Positions 17,736 through 25,881 of a DNA stretch of 64,000 bases are shown here, piece after piece; position 1 is the first letter of the stretch; each line of letters starts with the position of its first letter. Source of the stretch: Planctomycetota bacterium (GTDB taxonomy: Bacteria; Planctomycetota; B15-G4); assembly GCA_029259725.1 (NCBI GenBank), contig JAJDER010000070.1, positions 33,602-97,601 on the forward strand, in the 5' to 3' direction. The position numbers and the translations under genes were made by a program. The notes below the pieces were generated by a model, which searched no databases, had not been told where the DNA came from, and was given only the letters and a program-made list of their open reading frames with translations.

Positions 17736-20700
17736 TCAGGTGCTCGCCCTTGCCAGACGCCGCTCGCGCACCCAGCAGAAGAGCACCGGCACCACGAACA
17801 TGGTCATCAGCTCGATGGCCATGCCGCCGAAGCTGGGGATCGCCATCGGCACCATCACGTCGGCGCCGCGGCCGGTGGAGCTGAGCACGGGGAGCAGCGC
17901 CAGCAGCGTGGTGGCCGTGGTCATCAGGCACGGGCGGCAGCGACGGGTGCCCGCCGAGACCACCGCCTCGCGCACGCCGGCCACCGAATCGGGCTCACGC
18001 CGATCGAAGGACTGCTTGAGGTAGGTCGCGATGACCACCCCGTCGTCGGTGGCGATACCGAACAGCGCCAGGAACCCGACCCACACGGCGACGCTCAGGT
18101 TCACGGTGTCCATGTGGAACAGCTCGCGCAGGTTCTCGCCGAGCAGCGAGACGTCACCGAACCAGGCCTGCCCGTAGGCCCACAGCAGCAGGAAGCCGCC
18201 CGACCAGGCCACGAAGACGCCGGTGAAGATCATCAACGTGGTCGAGACCGCGCGGAACTGCAGGTACAGGATCAGGAAGATCAGGAACAGCGCGACGGGC
18301 AGCACGACGCGCAGGGTCTTCGTGGCGCGGAGCTGGTTCTCGTAGCTGCCGGCGAAGACGAAGCTGACTCCGGCGGGCAGCTCCCACTCGCCGGACGCCC
18401 GCTTGGCCTCGAGGTAGCGCTGGCACTGCTCGACGACGTCCACCTCCGCCCAGCCCTGCTGCTTGTCGAAGACGACGTAGCTGGTCAGGAAGGTGTCTTC
18501 GGTCTTGATCACCGCGGGCCCACGGACGTAGCGGATCTCGGCCAGTTCGCTGAGCGGGATCTGCGCTTCGCCCGGCGTGGGCACCAGCACGCGCTCCATG
18601 TCCTCGAGCGTCGTGCGCAACTCGCGCAGGTAGCGCACGCGTACCGGGTAGCGCTCGCGCCCCTCCACGGTGGTGGTGATCTTGCGGCCGCCCAGGGCGA
18701 TCTCGATCACGTCCTGCACGTCGGCGACGGACACGCCGTGGCGCGCGGCAGCGCGGCGGTCGACGTCGAACTCCAGGTACGGCTTGCCGACCACCCGGTC
18801 GGCCAGCACCGCGGCGGGCTCGACGCCGGGGACCTCCTTCAGCAGGCGCTCGAGCTCGAGGCCGACGCGTTCGATCGTCTCCAGGTCCGGCCCGCGCACC
18901 TTGATGCCCATGGGCGCGCGCATGCCGCTCTGGAGCATGACCAGGCGCGCGGCGATGGGCTGCAGGCGCGGCGCCGAGGTCGTGCCCGGGAGCCGCGCCG
19001 CGCGCACGATCTCGTCCCAGATGTCGTCCGGGCTGGTGATGTGGTCGCGCCAGTTGCGATACGGCCGGCCGTCCTCGTCGGGCACGAGCCGGTCCGCGGC
19101 GTCGCGCAGGTGGACGTCGTGATCGTCGTCCCAGGCGAAGCGCTCCCGGTGGCCGTTCTCGTCGACGATGTACTCGGGCGCGTAGTTGACGACCGTCTCG
19201 ATCATCGACACCGGCGCGGGATCCAGCGCGGTCTCGGCCCGGCCGAGCTTGCCGACCGCCATCTCGACCTCGGGCACGCTCTCGATCGCCTGGTCGAGGC
19301 GCGCGAGCACGTCGAGCGCCTCCCCCAGGGACGCGTGCGGCATGGTCGTGGGCATGAACAGGTAGCTGCCCTCGTCCAGCGGCGGCATGAACTCCTTGCC
19401 CAGCCCGGGGAAGGCGTGCCGGCCGTCGGCCCACAGCCCGGTCCGATATACGCTCGTCGCGTCGCCGCCGAGGCCCGCCCAGGTCGCGGGAACGAACGCG
19501 AACACGCGGTCCCAACCGAGCCAGACCAGGAGTCCGAGCAGCACGGTCACGATCGGCGCCAGCAGGAACGTGCCCTTGTGGTCGAGGCACCAGCGCAACA
19601 GGCGCGGATAGACGCGCTGGAAGAACCAGAACAGCAGCAGCAGCCCGCCCACGGTCAGCGCGACGAAGAGCAGGTTCGCGAAGTCGCCACGGCGAGGGCC
19701 GAGCGGCTCCCAGGCGCCCGCGAGCACGACCGCGACGACGGCCATCGCCCCCCACAGCAGCAGCCGGTTGCCCAGCTTGCCCCAGACGCGAGGCGTCGCC
19801 GACGGCCGCCGCGGGAACAGCCAGAGCGCGAAGGCCGGGATGATCAACAGGGCCACGACGATCGACCCGACCAGCGCGAAACTCTTGGTGAAGGCCAGCG
19901 GCCGGAACAGCTTGCCCTCGGCCCCGATCATGGTGAACACGGGCAGGAAGCTGACGATGGTCGTGGCCACCGCCGTGAGCACCGCCGAGGCCACCTCCAT
20001 CGTCGCGGCGTGGATCGTCTCCAGCGCCGAGGACCCCGGCGCCGCCTCGTCGAGTCGGCGCAGGATGTTCTCGCTGAGCACGATCCCGACGTCGACCATG
20101 GTACCGATGGCGATCGCGATGCCCGACAGGGCGACGATGTTCGCGTCCACCTCGAACAGCTTCATGGCGATGAAGGTGAACAGCACGGCCGTCGGCAGCA
20201 GCACCGACACGAGCACCGACGCGCGCAGATGCCGCAGCATGAACACGACGACCAGGATGGTGACCAGGATCTCGAGGCGCAGCGCCGTGTCGAGCGTTCC
20301 GAGCGTCTCCTGGATCAGCCCCGTGCGGTCGTAGAAGGGCACGATCGTGAGCTGGGAGACGGTGCCGTCCTCGAGCACGCGCCGCGGCAAGCCCGGGGAG
20401 ATCTCCGCGATCTTCGCCTTGACGGACTCGATCACCGCGAGCGGGTTCGCCCCGTAGCGCGCGACGACCGAGCCGCCCACGGCCTCGGCCCCGCCCTTGT
20501 CCAGCGCGCCGCGCCGCAGCGCCGGGCCGAGCGCCACGTGCGCCACGTCCTTCACGCGCAGGGGCACGCCATCGACCGAGGTGATCACCGACTCCTCGAT
20601 GTCCTCGAGCGACTCGAACCAGCCCGTGCCGCGCACGAAGTACTCGACGCGGTTGATCTCCACCGTGCGCGCGCCGACCTCCAGGTTGCCCTCGCGCACC

Positions 20701-21380
20701 GCGCTGAAGACCTGGTCCAGGCTCACGCGATGGGCGCGCATGGCGTCGGGGTCGACGTCGATCTGGTACTCGCGCACGAAGCCGCCGACCGACGCGACCT
20801 CGGCCACGCCGTCGGCCGCCATGAGCGCGTAGCGCACGTACCAGTCCTGCGCCGAGCGCAACTCGTCCAGGTCCCAGCCGCCGGTGGGGTCGCCGTCCTG
20901 GTCACGCCCCTCGAGCGTGTACCAGAACACCTGCCCCAACGGCGTCGCGTCCGGCCCGAGCGACGGACTCACGCCCTCGGGCAGGGTGTCGGGCGGCAGG
21001 CTGGCGAGCTTCTCCAGCACGCGCGAACGCGACCAGTAGAAGTCCACGTCCTCCTCGAAGATCATGTAGATCGAGGAGAAGCCGAAGTAGCTGAACGAGC
21101 GCACCGTGCGCACGCCGGGCACGCCCAGCAACGACACCGTGAGCGGATAGGTGATCTGGTCCTCGACGTCCTGCGGACTGCGCCCCATCCACTCGGTGAA
21201 GACGATCTGCTGGTTCTCGCCGATGTCCGGGATGGCGTCGACCGGGATCGGGTCGCGTGGCAGGCCGGTCGCGTCCCAGTCGAAGGGCGCGACGGCCACG
21301 CCCCAGCCCAGGAGCGCGACGCACAACAGCACGACGATCAGCCGCTGTTCGAGGAAGAAGCGGACGACGCTGGACAGCAC
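17736..21380 (-). CDS. cusA: CusA/CzcA-type heavy-metal RND efflux permease (long form)
   Basis: This inner-membrane proton antiporter subunit would export monovalent or divalent metal ions through a CusB-TolC channel. The N-terminus (VRFFLEQRLIVVLL) and the segments IPVDAIPDIGENQ, IAIGTMVDVGIVLSENI and ATDDGVVIATYL are HAE1/HME-RND hallmarks. At 1214 residues it is about 150 longer than typical CusA. The extra sequence includes two additional hydrophobic segments between TM6 and TM7 (about residues 540-640) and a porter-domain insertion around residues 730-800 (HRERFAWDDDHDVHLRDAAD onward). Long forms with this insertion are known in related RND permeases. It is the last gene of the efflux operon, 3 nt after cusB. 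Confidence 0.93.
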   Translation of the reverse strand: MLSSVVRFFLEQRLIVVLLCVALLGWGVAVAPFDWDATGLPRDPIPVDAIPDIGENQQIVFTEWMGRSPQDVEDQITYPLTVSLLGVPGVRTVRSFSYFGFSSIYMIFEEDVDFYWSRSRVLEKLASLPPDTLPEGVSPSLGPDATPLGQVFWYTLEGRDQDGDPTGGWDLDELRSAQDWYVRYALMAADGVAEVASVGGFVREYQIDVDPDAMRAHRVSLDQVFSAVREGNLEVGARTVEINRVEYFVRGTGWFESLEDIEESVITSVDGVPLRVKDVAHVALGPALRRGALDKGGAEAVGGSVVARYGANPLAVIESVKAKIAEISPGLPRRVLEDGTVSQLTIVPFYDRTGLIQETLGTLDTALRLEILVTILVVVFMLRHLRASVLVSVLLPTAVLFTFIAMKLFEVDANIVALSGIAIAIGTMVDVGIVLSENILRRLDEAAPGSSALETIHAATMEVASAVLTAVATTIVSFLPVFTMIGAEGKLFRPLAFTKSFALVGSIVVALLIIPAFALWLFPRRPSATPRVWGKLGNRLLLWGAMAVVAVVLAGAWEPLGPRRGDFANLLFVALTVGGLLLLFWFFQRVYPRLLRWCLDHKGTFLLAPIVTVLLGLLVWLGWDRVFAFVPATWAGLGGDATSVYRTGLWADGRHAFPGLGKEFMPPLDEGSYLFMPTTMPHASLGEALDVLARLDQAIESVPEVEMAVGKLGRAETALDPAPVSMIETVVNYAPEYIVDENGHRERFAWDDDHDVHLRDAADRLVPDEDGRPYRNWRDHITSPDDIWDEIVRAARLPGTTSAPRLQPIAARLVMLQSGMRAPMGIKVRGPDLETIERVGLELERLLKEVPGVEPAAVLADRVVGKPYLEFDVDRRAAARHGVSVADVQDVIEIALGGRKITTTVEGRERYPVRVRYLRELRTTLEDMERVLVPTPGEAQIPLSELAEIRYVRGPAVIKTEDTFLTSYVVFDKQQGWAEVDVVEQCQRYLEAKRASGEWELPAGVSFVFAGSYENQLRATKTLRVVLPVALFLIFLILYLQFRAVSTTLMIFTGVFVAWSGGFLLLWAYGQAWFGDVSLLGENLRELFHMDTVNLSVAVWVGFLALFGIATDDGVVIATYLKQSFDRREPDSVAGVREAVVSAGTRRCRPCLMTTATTLLALLPVLSSTGRGADVMVPMAIPSFGGMAIELMTMFVVPVLFCWVRERRLARAST

Positions 21381-21383
21381 CGG

Positions 21384-23396
21384 TCAGTGCTCCTCGGACC
21401 CGGTCCCGGCGACCTCCGGAGGCGCCACGCGCAACGCTCGCGTCGCGTCGCCACACCGGAGCATCGACAGGCCCAGGTACGGATTGGCCGTGGGCCCGAC
21501 GACCTGGAGCCAGTCCGCACCCTGGTCACCGAACGCCATGGGACAGTGGTACACGGCCAGCTCGGTGGCAGCCTGCCCGTGGCCGAACACACCGGCGGCC
21601 ACGGTCACCGCCCGGCCCAGCTGCTCGAACGCCGCGCGCGCGGGCAGGAGCGCTTCGGCCGACGCCAGCGCGGTCGCCGTCGATCGGGCGATCGCGGACT
21701 GCTCGCCCCAGATCGCGCGCACGGGTTCCGACAGGCCTTGCCGGGGCACGTCCGCCACACGCGCGCGCAGGACGCGCGCCGCCGCGCGAGCCGCCTCCAG
21801 GTCATCCCCCGCGAGGGCGCGCTGGATCTCCAGGTAGCTCGCGACGACCTCGGCGAGAGCCGCGCCGAAGGCCTCCGGCGCCACGAGCATCTCCGGCTCC
21901 GCCGCCGCGTCGGTGGCGTCGGTGGCGTCGGAGACAGGACTCATCATGCTCGCCTGACCTCGCAGCTGGAGCTCGGCGTCGATCTTGAACGCCCCCTGGG
22001 TGACCACGAGTTCGCCTTCCCTGAGACCCTCGACGACGACGTAGTCGTCACCGGCCCGCGGCCCCAGGACGACCTCGCGCAGCTCGAAGGTCGGGCGCTC
22101 GGCGTCGGGGCGCTTCACGAAGACGACGGCACGCTTGCCGGTCACGAGCGGCGCGCTACCCGGCACGACCAGCGGATCCGGTCCCGGCGGCGCGGCCCGG
22201 TACCCCAGCGAAGCCGCGGGCACGAGCTGCATGCCGCACAGTTCACACTCGATCTGCGCATCCGCCACGATCTCCGTGTGCATCGGGCACATCCAGGCGT
22301 CCGCCAGGTCGGGTTCGATCACGCGGCCGCCGTCGCCGAGTTCCGCATCCACGATCGCTCGCACGAACATGCCCGGCCGCAGCCGACCGTCGGGATTGTC
22401 GACGTTCACGCGCACGCGCACGGTGCGCGTGGTCTCATCGAGGATCGGCGCGATGAACGCGACGGTCCCGTGCTCGACCACGCCTGGGTAGGCGTCCACC
22501 TCGAAGGTCACGTGCTGACCGAAGCGGATCCAGGGCAGGTCAGGCTCGTACGCGTCGAGCATCAACCACACGTGCGAGAGGTCCGCGATGGTGTAGATGT
22601 GGTCGCCGGTGTTGACGTAGGTCCCTTCGGCCACCGGCTTCGCGATGACCGTCCCCGCCGTCTGCGCGAAGATGGTGACGTGCGTACTCGGCTCCAGCTG
22701 CTGCTCGATACCGGCGATCTGCTCGTCCTTGAGGCCCCACAGCCGCATGCGTTCGCGGGCCACCTCCAGCGACGCCTGCTGACGAGTGGGCACTTCCTCG
22801 CCACGCTCCAGGTAGGCGTTCGCGGCTGCCACGGCCTGCAGCAGCTCGCGTTGGGTCGTCAGCAGGTTGGGGCTGTAGATCTCGCCGAGATGGTCGCCGG
22901 CCCGGACCCGTGCGCCCACGTAGTCGACGAAGAGCTTGTCGAGACGACCGGACACCCAGGCCGTGATCGTGTCGACGCGGGTCTCGTCGTGGGAGACGCG
23001 CCCGAACAGCCGCAACGGGCGCGCGACCGCGCGGCGCTGCACGACCGAGGTCGCGACGTCGGCCAGGGCGGCGGCCTGCGGCGAGAGGGACAGCACGCCG
23101 GGGCCGAGGTCGTCGCCGTCGTCCTGGTTGGCGGGGATCAGGTCCATGAAGCAGATCGGGCACTGACCGGGATCGGGCAGGCGGATCTGTGGATGCATCG
23201 AGCAGGTCCAGGCCGTCACGCCCGCGTCGGGGGCACCCATCCTGTGCGCCGGCCCACCGTCGCAGGACCGGCCGATCACGATGCCGAGCAACAGCGCGAC
23301 GAGGATCGCGAGCACACCGGGTCGCCGTCGCGGCGCGGGGGCCTGCGGTGCGGCGGTTGCCGGCGGCTGCGCTTGCGAGGCGCTCGAGGACGTCAT
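21384..23396 (-). CDS. cusB: CusB-type RND periplasmic adaptor with heavy-metal-binding motifs
   Basis: The 670-residue membrane-fusion protein bridges CusA and the outer-membrane channel. After an N-terminal helix (VLAILVALLLGIVIG) there is a heavy-metal-binding motif (WTCSMHPQIRLPDPGQCPIC, residues about 63-82). The adaptor core follows (barrel-sandwich, hairpin and beta-barrel domains). A second motif WMCPMHTEI, then ECELCGM, lies near residues 365-390. The C-terminal ~150 residues resemble DUF3347, with YHCPMAFGDQGADWLQ near 610. Three Cys/Met metal sites in one adaptor point to Cu(I)/Ag(I) delivery. The stop and start overlaps with tolC (ATGA) support a coupled operon. Confidence 0.93.
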   Translation of the reverse strand: MTSSSASQAQPPATAAPQAPAPRRRPGVLAILVALLLGIVIGRSCDGGPAHRMGAPDAGVTAWTCSMHPQIRLPDPGQCPICFMDLIPANQDDGDDLGPGVLSLSPQAAALADVATSVVQRRAVARPLRLFGRVSHDETRVDTITAWVSGRLDKLFVDYVGARVRAGDHLGEIYSPNLLTTQRELLQAVAAANAYLERGEEVPTRQQASLEVARERMRLWGLKDEQIAGIEQQLEPSTHVTIFAQTAGTVIAKPVAEGTYVNTGDHIYTIADLSHVWLMLDAYEPDLPWIRFGQHVTFEVDAYPGVVEHGTVAFIAPILDETTRTVRVRVNVDNPDGRLRPGMFVRAIVDAELGDGGRVIEPDLADAWMCPMHTEIVADAQIECELCGMQLVPAASLGYRAAPPGPDPLVVPGSAPLVTGKRAVVFVKRPDAERPTFELREVVLGPRAGDDYVVVEGLREGELVVTQGAFKIDAELQLRGQASMMSPVSDATDATDAAAEPEMLVAPEAFGAALAEVVASYLEIQRALAGDDLEAARAAARVLRARVADVPRQGLSEPVRAIWGEQSAIARSTATALASAEALLPARAAFEQLGRAVTVAAGVFGHGQAATELAVYHCPMAFGDQGADWLQVVGPTANPYLGLSMLRCGDATRALRVAPPEVAGTGSEEH

Positions 23397-24799
23397 GGGT
23401 TCTCCTCCGGAAGCAGTTCGGCCCCGGACAGGCCGCGAAGGCGGTAGCGCGCACGACCGGCGTCGGCGCGGGCACGGGCGACGGCGTGCGCGAACTCCAG
23501 CCAGACGCGCTCGGCGTCCACCAGGTCGAGGAAGGAGGCGTCGTCGTTCTGGTACGCCGTGAGCGTGGTGTTCACGTTCACCTCGGCGAGCGGGATCAGC
23601 TCCTCCTGGTAGAGCGACACGCGCCTGATCGCGTCCCCTAGCCGGAACAACTCCATCTCGATCTCCGCCGCCGTCCGGTTGCGCGCCGCGGCCAGATCGC
23701 CGAGGGCGGCGGAGAGGTTGGCGCGCGCCTCGTGGCCCATGGCCTCGTCGCGGCTGCGGAAGATGGGCAGGTCCACACCGAAGCTCACGGCGATGGCGTC
23801 GTTGCCGGAGTCCTTGATGGCCGGGCCGCTCGCCGCACTGATCGCGGTGTAGTCCACGCCCAGCGCGAAGCCGGGGTAGCCGGCGAGGTCCGCGAGGGAG
23901 ACGCCCAGCTCCGCCGCCTCCACGGCCAGGCGGCGAGCGCGCAGGTCCGGGCTGGTCTCTTCGAGCCGCGCGAGCATCGCCGCCGACTCCGGGACGTGCC
24001 TCGGCGCGGGCAGCTCATCGCGGGGCTCGAGCGGGGCCCCGGTCGGTCGGTCGAGGATGGTGTTGACCCGCGCGCGCAGCGGTCGCTGCAACTCCTCACT
24101 GGCACGCAGGCGGTCCTCGAGGATGCCCAGCTCGACCTGGGCGCGCGTGAGATCGTGATGCGTGCCGACGCCGGCGGCGTAGCGTTGGCGCGCGATCGGC
24201 TCCCACTGCACGAGCAGGTCGCGGTGGTCCCGCGCGATGGCGGCGTCGGCGCGGGCGTGCAGGAGTTCGATCCACGCCTCGCCGAGCTCGACCTCGACCG
24301 CGAGGCGCGTGAGGATGAACTGCTCGCGGGCGACCTCGGCCAGGGCCACGGCCTGTTGTCCAGCGAGATCGAGCGTGCCGAACCAGGGGAAGCCCTGGGT
24401 CAGGCTCGCGCGCCAGTCCATCGCGCCGCCCCGCGTCTGGACCTCGTCCAGGTAGGGCGAGAAGGTCAGCCGCGGGTCGGGCAGGCTGGTGACCTGCGGG
24501 ATGCGCTCGAGGGCCGCGCGCCAGCGCTGGTGCGCGGCGCGTACGCGGGGATTGCGGCTCACGGCCACGGCCAGGGCGCCGTCGAGGTCGGCCGTCGCAA
24601 GGTCAGCCGTCGCAAGGTCAGCGGTCGCTGCGTCGGCGGTCGCTGCGTCGGCCCGGGCCGCGTCAGCAAGAGGCCCGCCGCGAGGCGTGCCGGACGCCGC
24701 CGCCCAGTGCTCCATGCGGGAGCGGTACTCCGGCGACGTCGTGTCGCAGGCCGCCAGCGACACCAGCAGGACCATCGGGGAGAGCGTGGAGATGCGCAT
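23393..24799 (-). CDS. TolC-family outer-membrane efflux lipoprotein
   Basis: The 468-residue protein has a lipobox (LVSLAAC, Cys about 18) and two outer-membrane efflux repeats rich in long helices. FRSRDEAMGHEARANLSAAL and NTTLTAYQNDDASFLDLVDAE are typical of CusC/CzcC-like channels. It would provide the outer-membrane exit duct for CusBA. A tandemly repeated A-x-A-T-A-D segment (residues about 50-70) comes from four 15-bp DNA repeats. The gene overlaps cusB by 4 nt. Confidence 0.9.
   Translation of the reverse strand: MRISTLSPMVLLVSLAACDTTSPEYRSRMEHWAAASGTPRGGPLADAARADAATADAATADLATADLATADLDGALAVAVSRNPRVRAAHQRWRAALERIPQVTSLPDPRLTFSPYLDEVQTRGGAMDWRASLTQGFPWFGTLDLAGQQAVALAEVAREQFILTRLAVEVELGEAWIELLHARADAAIARDHRDLLVQWEPIARQRYAAGVGTHHDLTRAQVELGILEDRLRASEELQRPLRARVNTILDRPTGAPLEPRDELPAPRHVPESAAMLARLEETSPDLRARRLAVEAAELGVSLADLAGYPGFALGVDYTAISAASGPAIKDSGNDAIAVSFGVDLPIFRSRDEAMGHEARANLSAALGDLAAARNRTAAEIEMELFRLGDAIRRVSLYQEELIPLAEVNVNTTLTAYQNDDASFLDLVDAERVWLEFAHAVARARADAGRARYRLRGLSGAELLPEENP
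24591..24650. repeat. Four tandem 15-bp units inside the tolC-like gene
   Basis: Two copies of GCCGTCGCAAGGTCA are followed by two copies of GCGGTCGCTGCGTCG. They encode repeated ATAD[AL] units just after the signal sequence, a likely flexible spacer. The in-frame unit length means copy-number change would not break the gene. Confidence 0.85.
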
Positions 24800-24856
24800 G
24801 GGATCAAGGGCCGCGGGTCGGCGCCCCGGCAGAGCGCCGACCCGACAGCACGGGGC

Positions 24857-25141
24857 TCACTTGGGGAGTTCGGCTCCGGCCTCGGCCAGCGCCGCCACCT
24901 TGCCGGCGTCGTCGAGCGCCGCGAAGTCCTCGGAGCAACCGTCGCAGCAGAAACCGATGGTCGCACCGGCGTACTCGAACGTGCCGCCTTCGGGCTCCAC
25001 GTCACCGCCCATGATCGGGCACTTGGAGTTGAGCGTGAGGCTGACGACCTCGGCGACCGGCGAGGCGTCGTCACCCCCGGCCGTGCAGCCGGCGGCCACG
25101 AGGAGCAGGCAGGAGGTCAGGATCAGGGTGATGCGGGACAT
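24857..25141 (-). CDS. Small TRASH/YHS-like metal-binding lipoprotein
   Basis: The 94-residue product has a lipoprotein signal (LLVAAGC, Cys 19) and a single metal-binding module: SKCPIMGG (Cys 41) and YAGATIGFCCDGCSEDF (Cys 65, 66, 69). The C-x-I-M-G-G...CC-x-x-C pattern is known from TRASH/YHS-like domains that bind copper or other soft metals. It probably captures metal at the membrane for the downstream efflux pump. The start at 25141 is supported by GGAGAA at the right distance; an upstream extension lacks domain features. It sits 57 nt before tolC. Confidence 0.85.
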   Translation of the reverse strand: MSRITLILTSCLLLVAAGCTAGGDDASPVAEVVSLTLNSKCPIMGGDVEPEGGTFEYAGATIGFCCDGCSEDFAALDDAGKVAALAEAGAELPK

Positions 25142-25306
25142 GCGTATTCTCCGGGCATCGGGTCCGGGCGGACCCATGGGGTGAGGGGTGCAAGGGAGAC
25201 GGAGGGATTCCGTCGTCCCGGAAGACAGGGGTGGCTCGGGGAGGAGCCGGGCGGACGCAACGAGCCGGGATGCGCGACGGAGCGAGCCGTCACACGACAC
25301 GTCCGC
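25142..25306. other. 165-bp spacer within the metal operon
   Basis: No gene is seen. It holds an inverted repeat GGGTCC-GGGC-GGACCC (25160-25175, approximate stem 6 bp) and the Shine-Dalgarno of the lipoprotein gene. It could contain a processing site, an attenuator or a second promoter; nothing decides between these. Confidence 0.4.
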
Positions 25307-25717
25307 TCAGAGCAACATCACGCAGCAGCGCAGCCGTGTCGTCGCATCGGCGAACGCCGCGCGGGACCCGGAGCCGGACGGCTTACGGATCGGTTCCGGC
25401 GACACCGGACGCGCCACCGACTCGGACCAGCTCGGGAGCACGGGCGGGTCGAGGGGCAGCACGGTCACGTCGCGCGAGGGTGCGGGAGGCGCGGTCGGAA
25501 GTGGCTCGACGTGGCAGGCGCAAGGCGGACGCTCGAGGGACAGAGCGCCCGCGCTGGTCCCGCACCCGCAACAGCACTCCTCGAACACCGGGTCGGACCC
25601 GGCGCAGGTGGCTTCCGCCGCCACCGGCCCCGCGATCAGCGCCACGACCACGAGGAGCAGGACACCGCGCACCGGGGCGCGGAGGTCTCGGGCGGTTCGC
25701 ACGGTGTGGTGCCGCAT
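25307..25717 (-). CDS. Small exported Cys-rich protein at the head of the metal operon
   Basis: I do not recognise the family. The 136-residue product has a strong signal peptide (residues about 14-34, GVLLLVVVALIAGPVAAEA). A cysteine cluster follows (CAGSDPVFEECCCGCG, then CACHVEP), and the tail is Pro/Ser-rich, ending LRCCVMLL. The ATG at 25717 has GGAAG 8 nt upstream. The Cys cluster and the position directly before a metal lipoprotein and CusBA suggest metal binding or sensing in the periplasm, but this is inference. It could also be an unannotated leader peptide. Confidence 0.65.
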   Translation of the reverse strand: MRHHTVRTARDLRAPVRGVLLLVVVALIAGPVAAEATCAGSDPVFEECCCGCGTSAGALSLERPPCACHVEPLPTAPPAPSRDVTVLPLDPPVLPSWSESVARPVSPEPIRKPSGSGSRAAFADATTRLRCCVMLL

Positions 25718-25748
25718 GGGGATCACTTCCGCGGGCTCTCCGGTGCCC

Positions 25749-25763
25749 GCTGGACCGTCCAGC
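25749..25763. promoter_or_regulatory. Perfect palindrome at the predicted transcription start of the metal operon
   Basis: GCTGGAC-C-GTCCAGC is a perfect 7-bp inverted repeat with a 1-nt centre. It lies 11 nt downstream of the putative -10, so it covers the expected start site and early leader, a common operator position for repressors. Confidence 0.5.
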
Positions 25764-25774
25764 TCGCTCGATGC

Positions 25775-25804
25775 AGGATACGGACCCGGCGCGGATGAGG
25801 CCAA
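25775..25804 (-). promoter_or_regulatory. Putative sigma-70-like promoter of the metal operon
   Basis: On the minus strand TTGGCC and TATCCT are separated by 18 nt. The start codon of the Cys-rich gene follows 57 nt after the -10. Confidence 0.45.
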
Positions 25805-25881
25805 CCCCTGAACCCTCCGCCACGAGCCGGCCACCCGACCAGGCCTGATCGGGCCCTATCGGCACCCGGAGCCCTCATCCT

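Noticed and set aside
18114..23447. A 1777-codon open frame on the plus strand across the efflux genes
   Set aside because: It is antisense to cusA and cusB, which have clear family motifs. Its translation is Arg/Glu/His-rich without any domain, as expected from the complement of GC-rich coding DNA.
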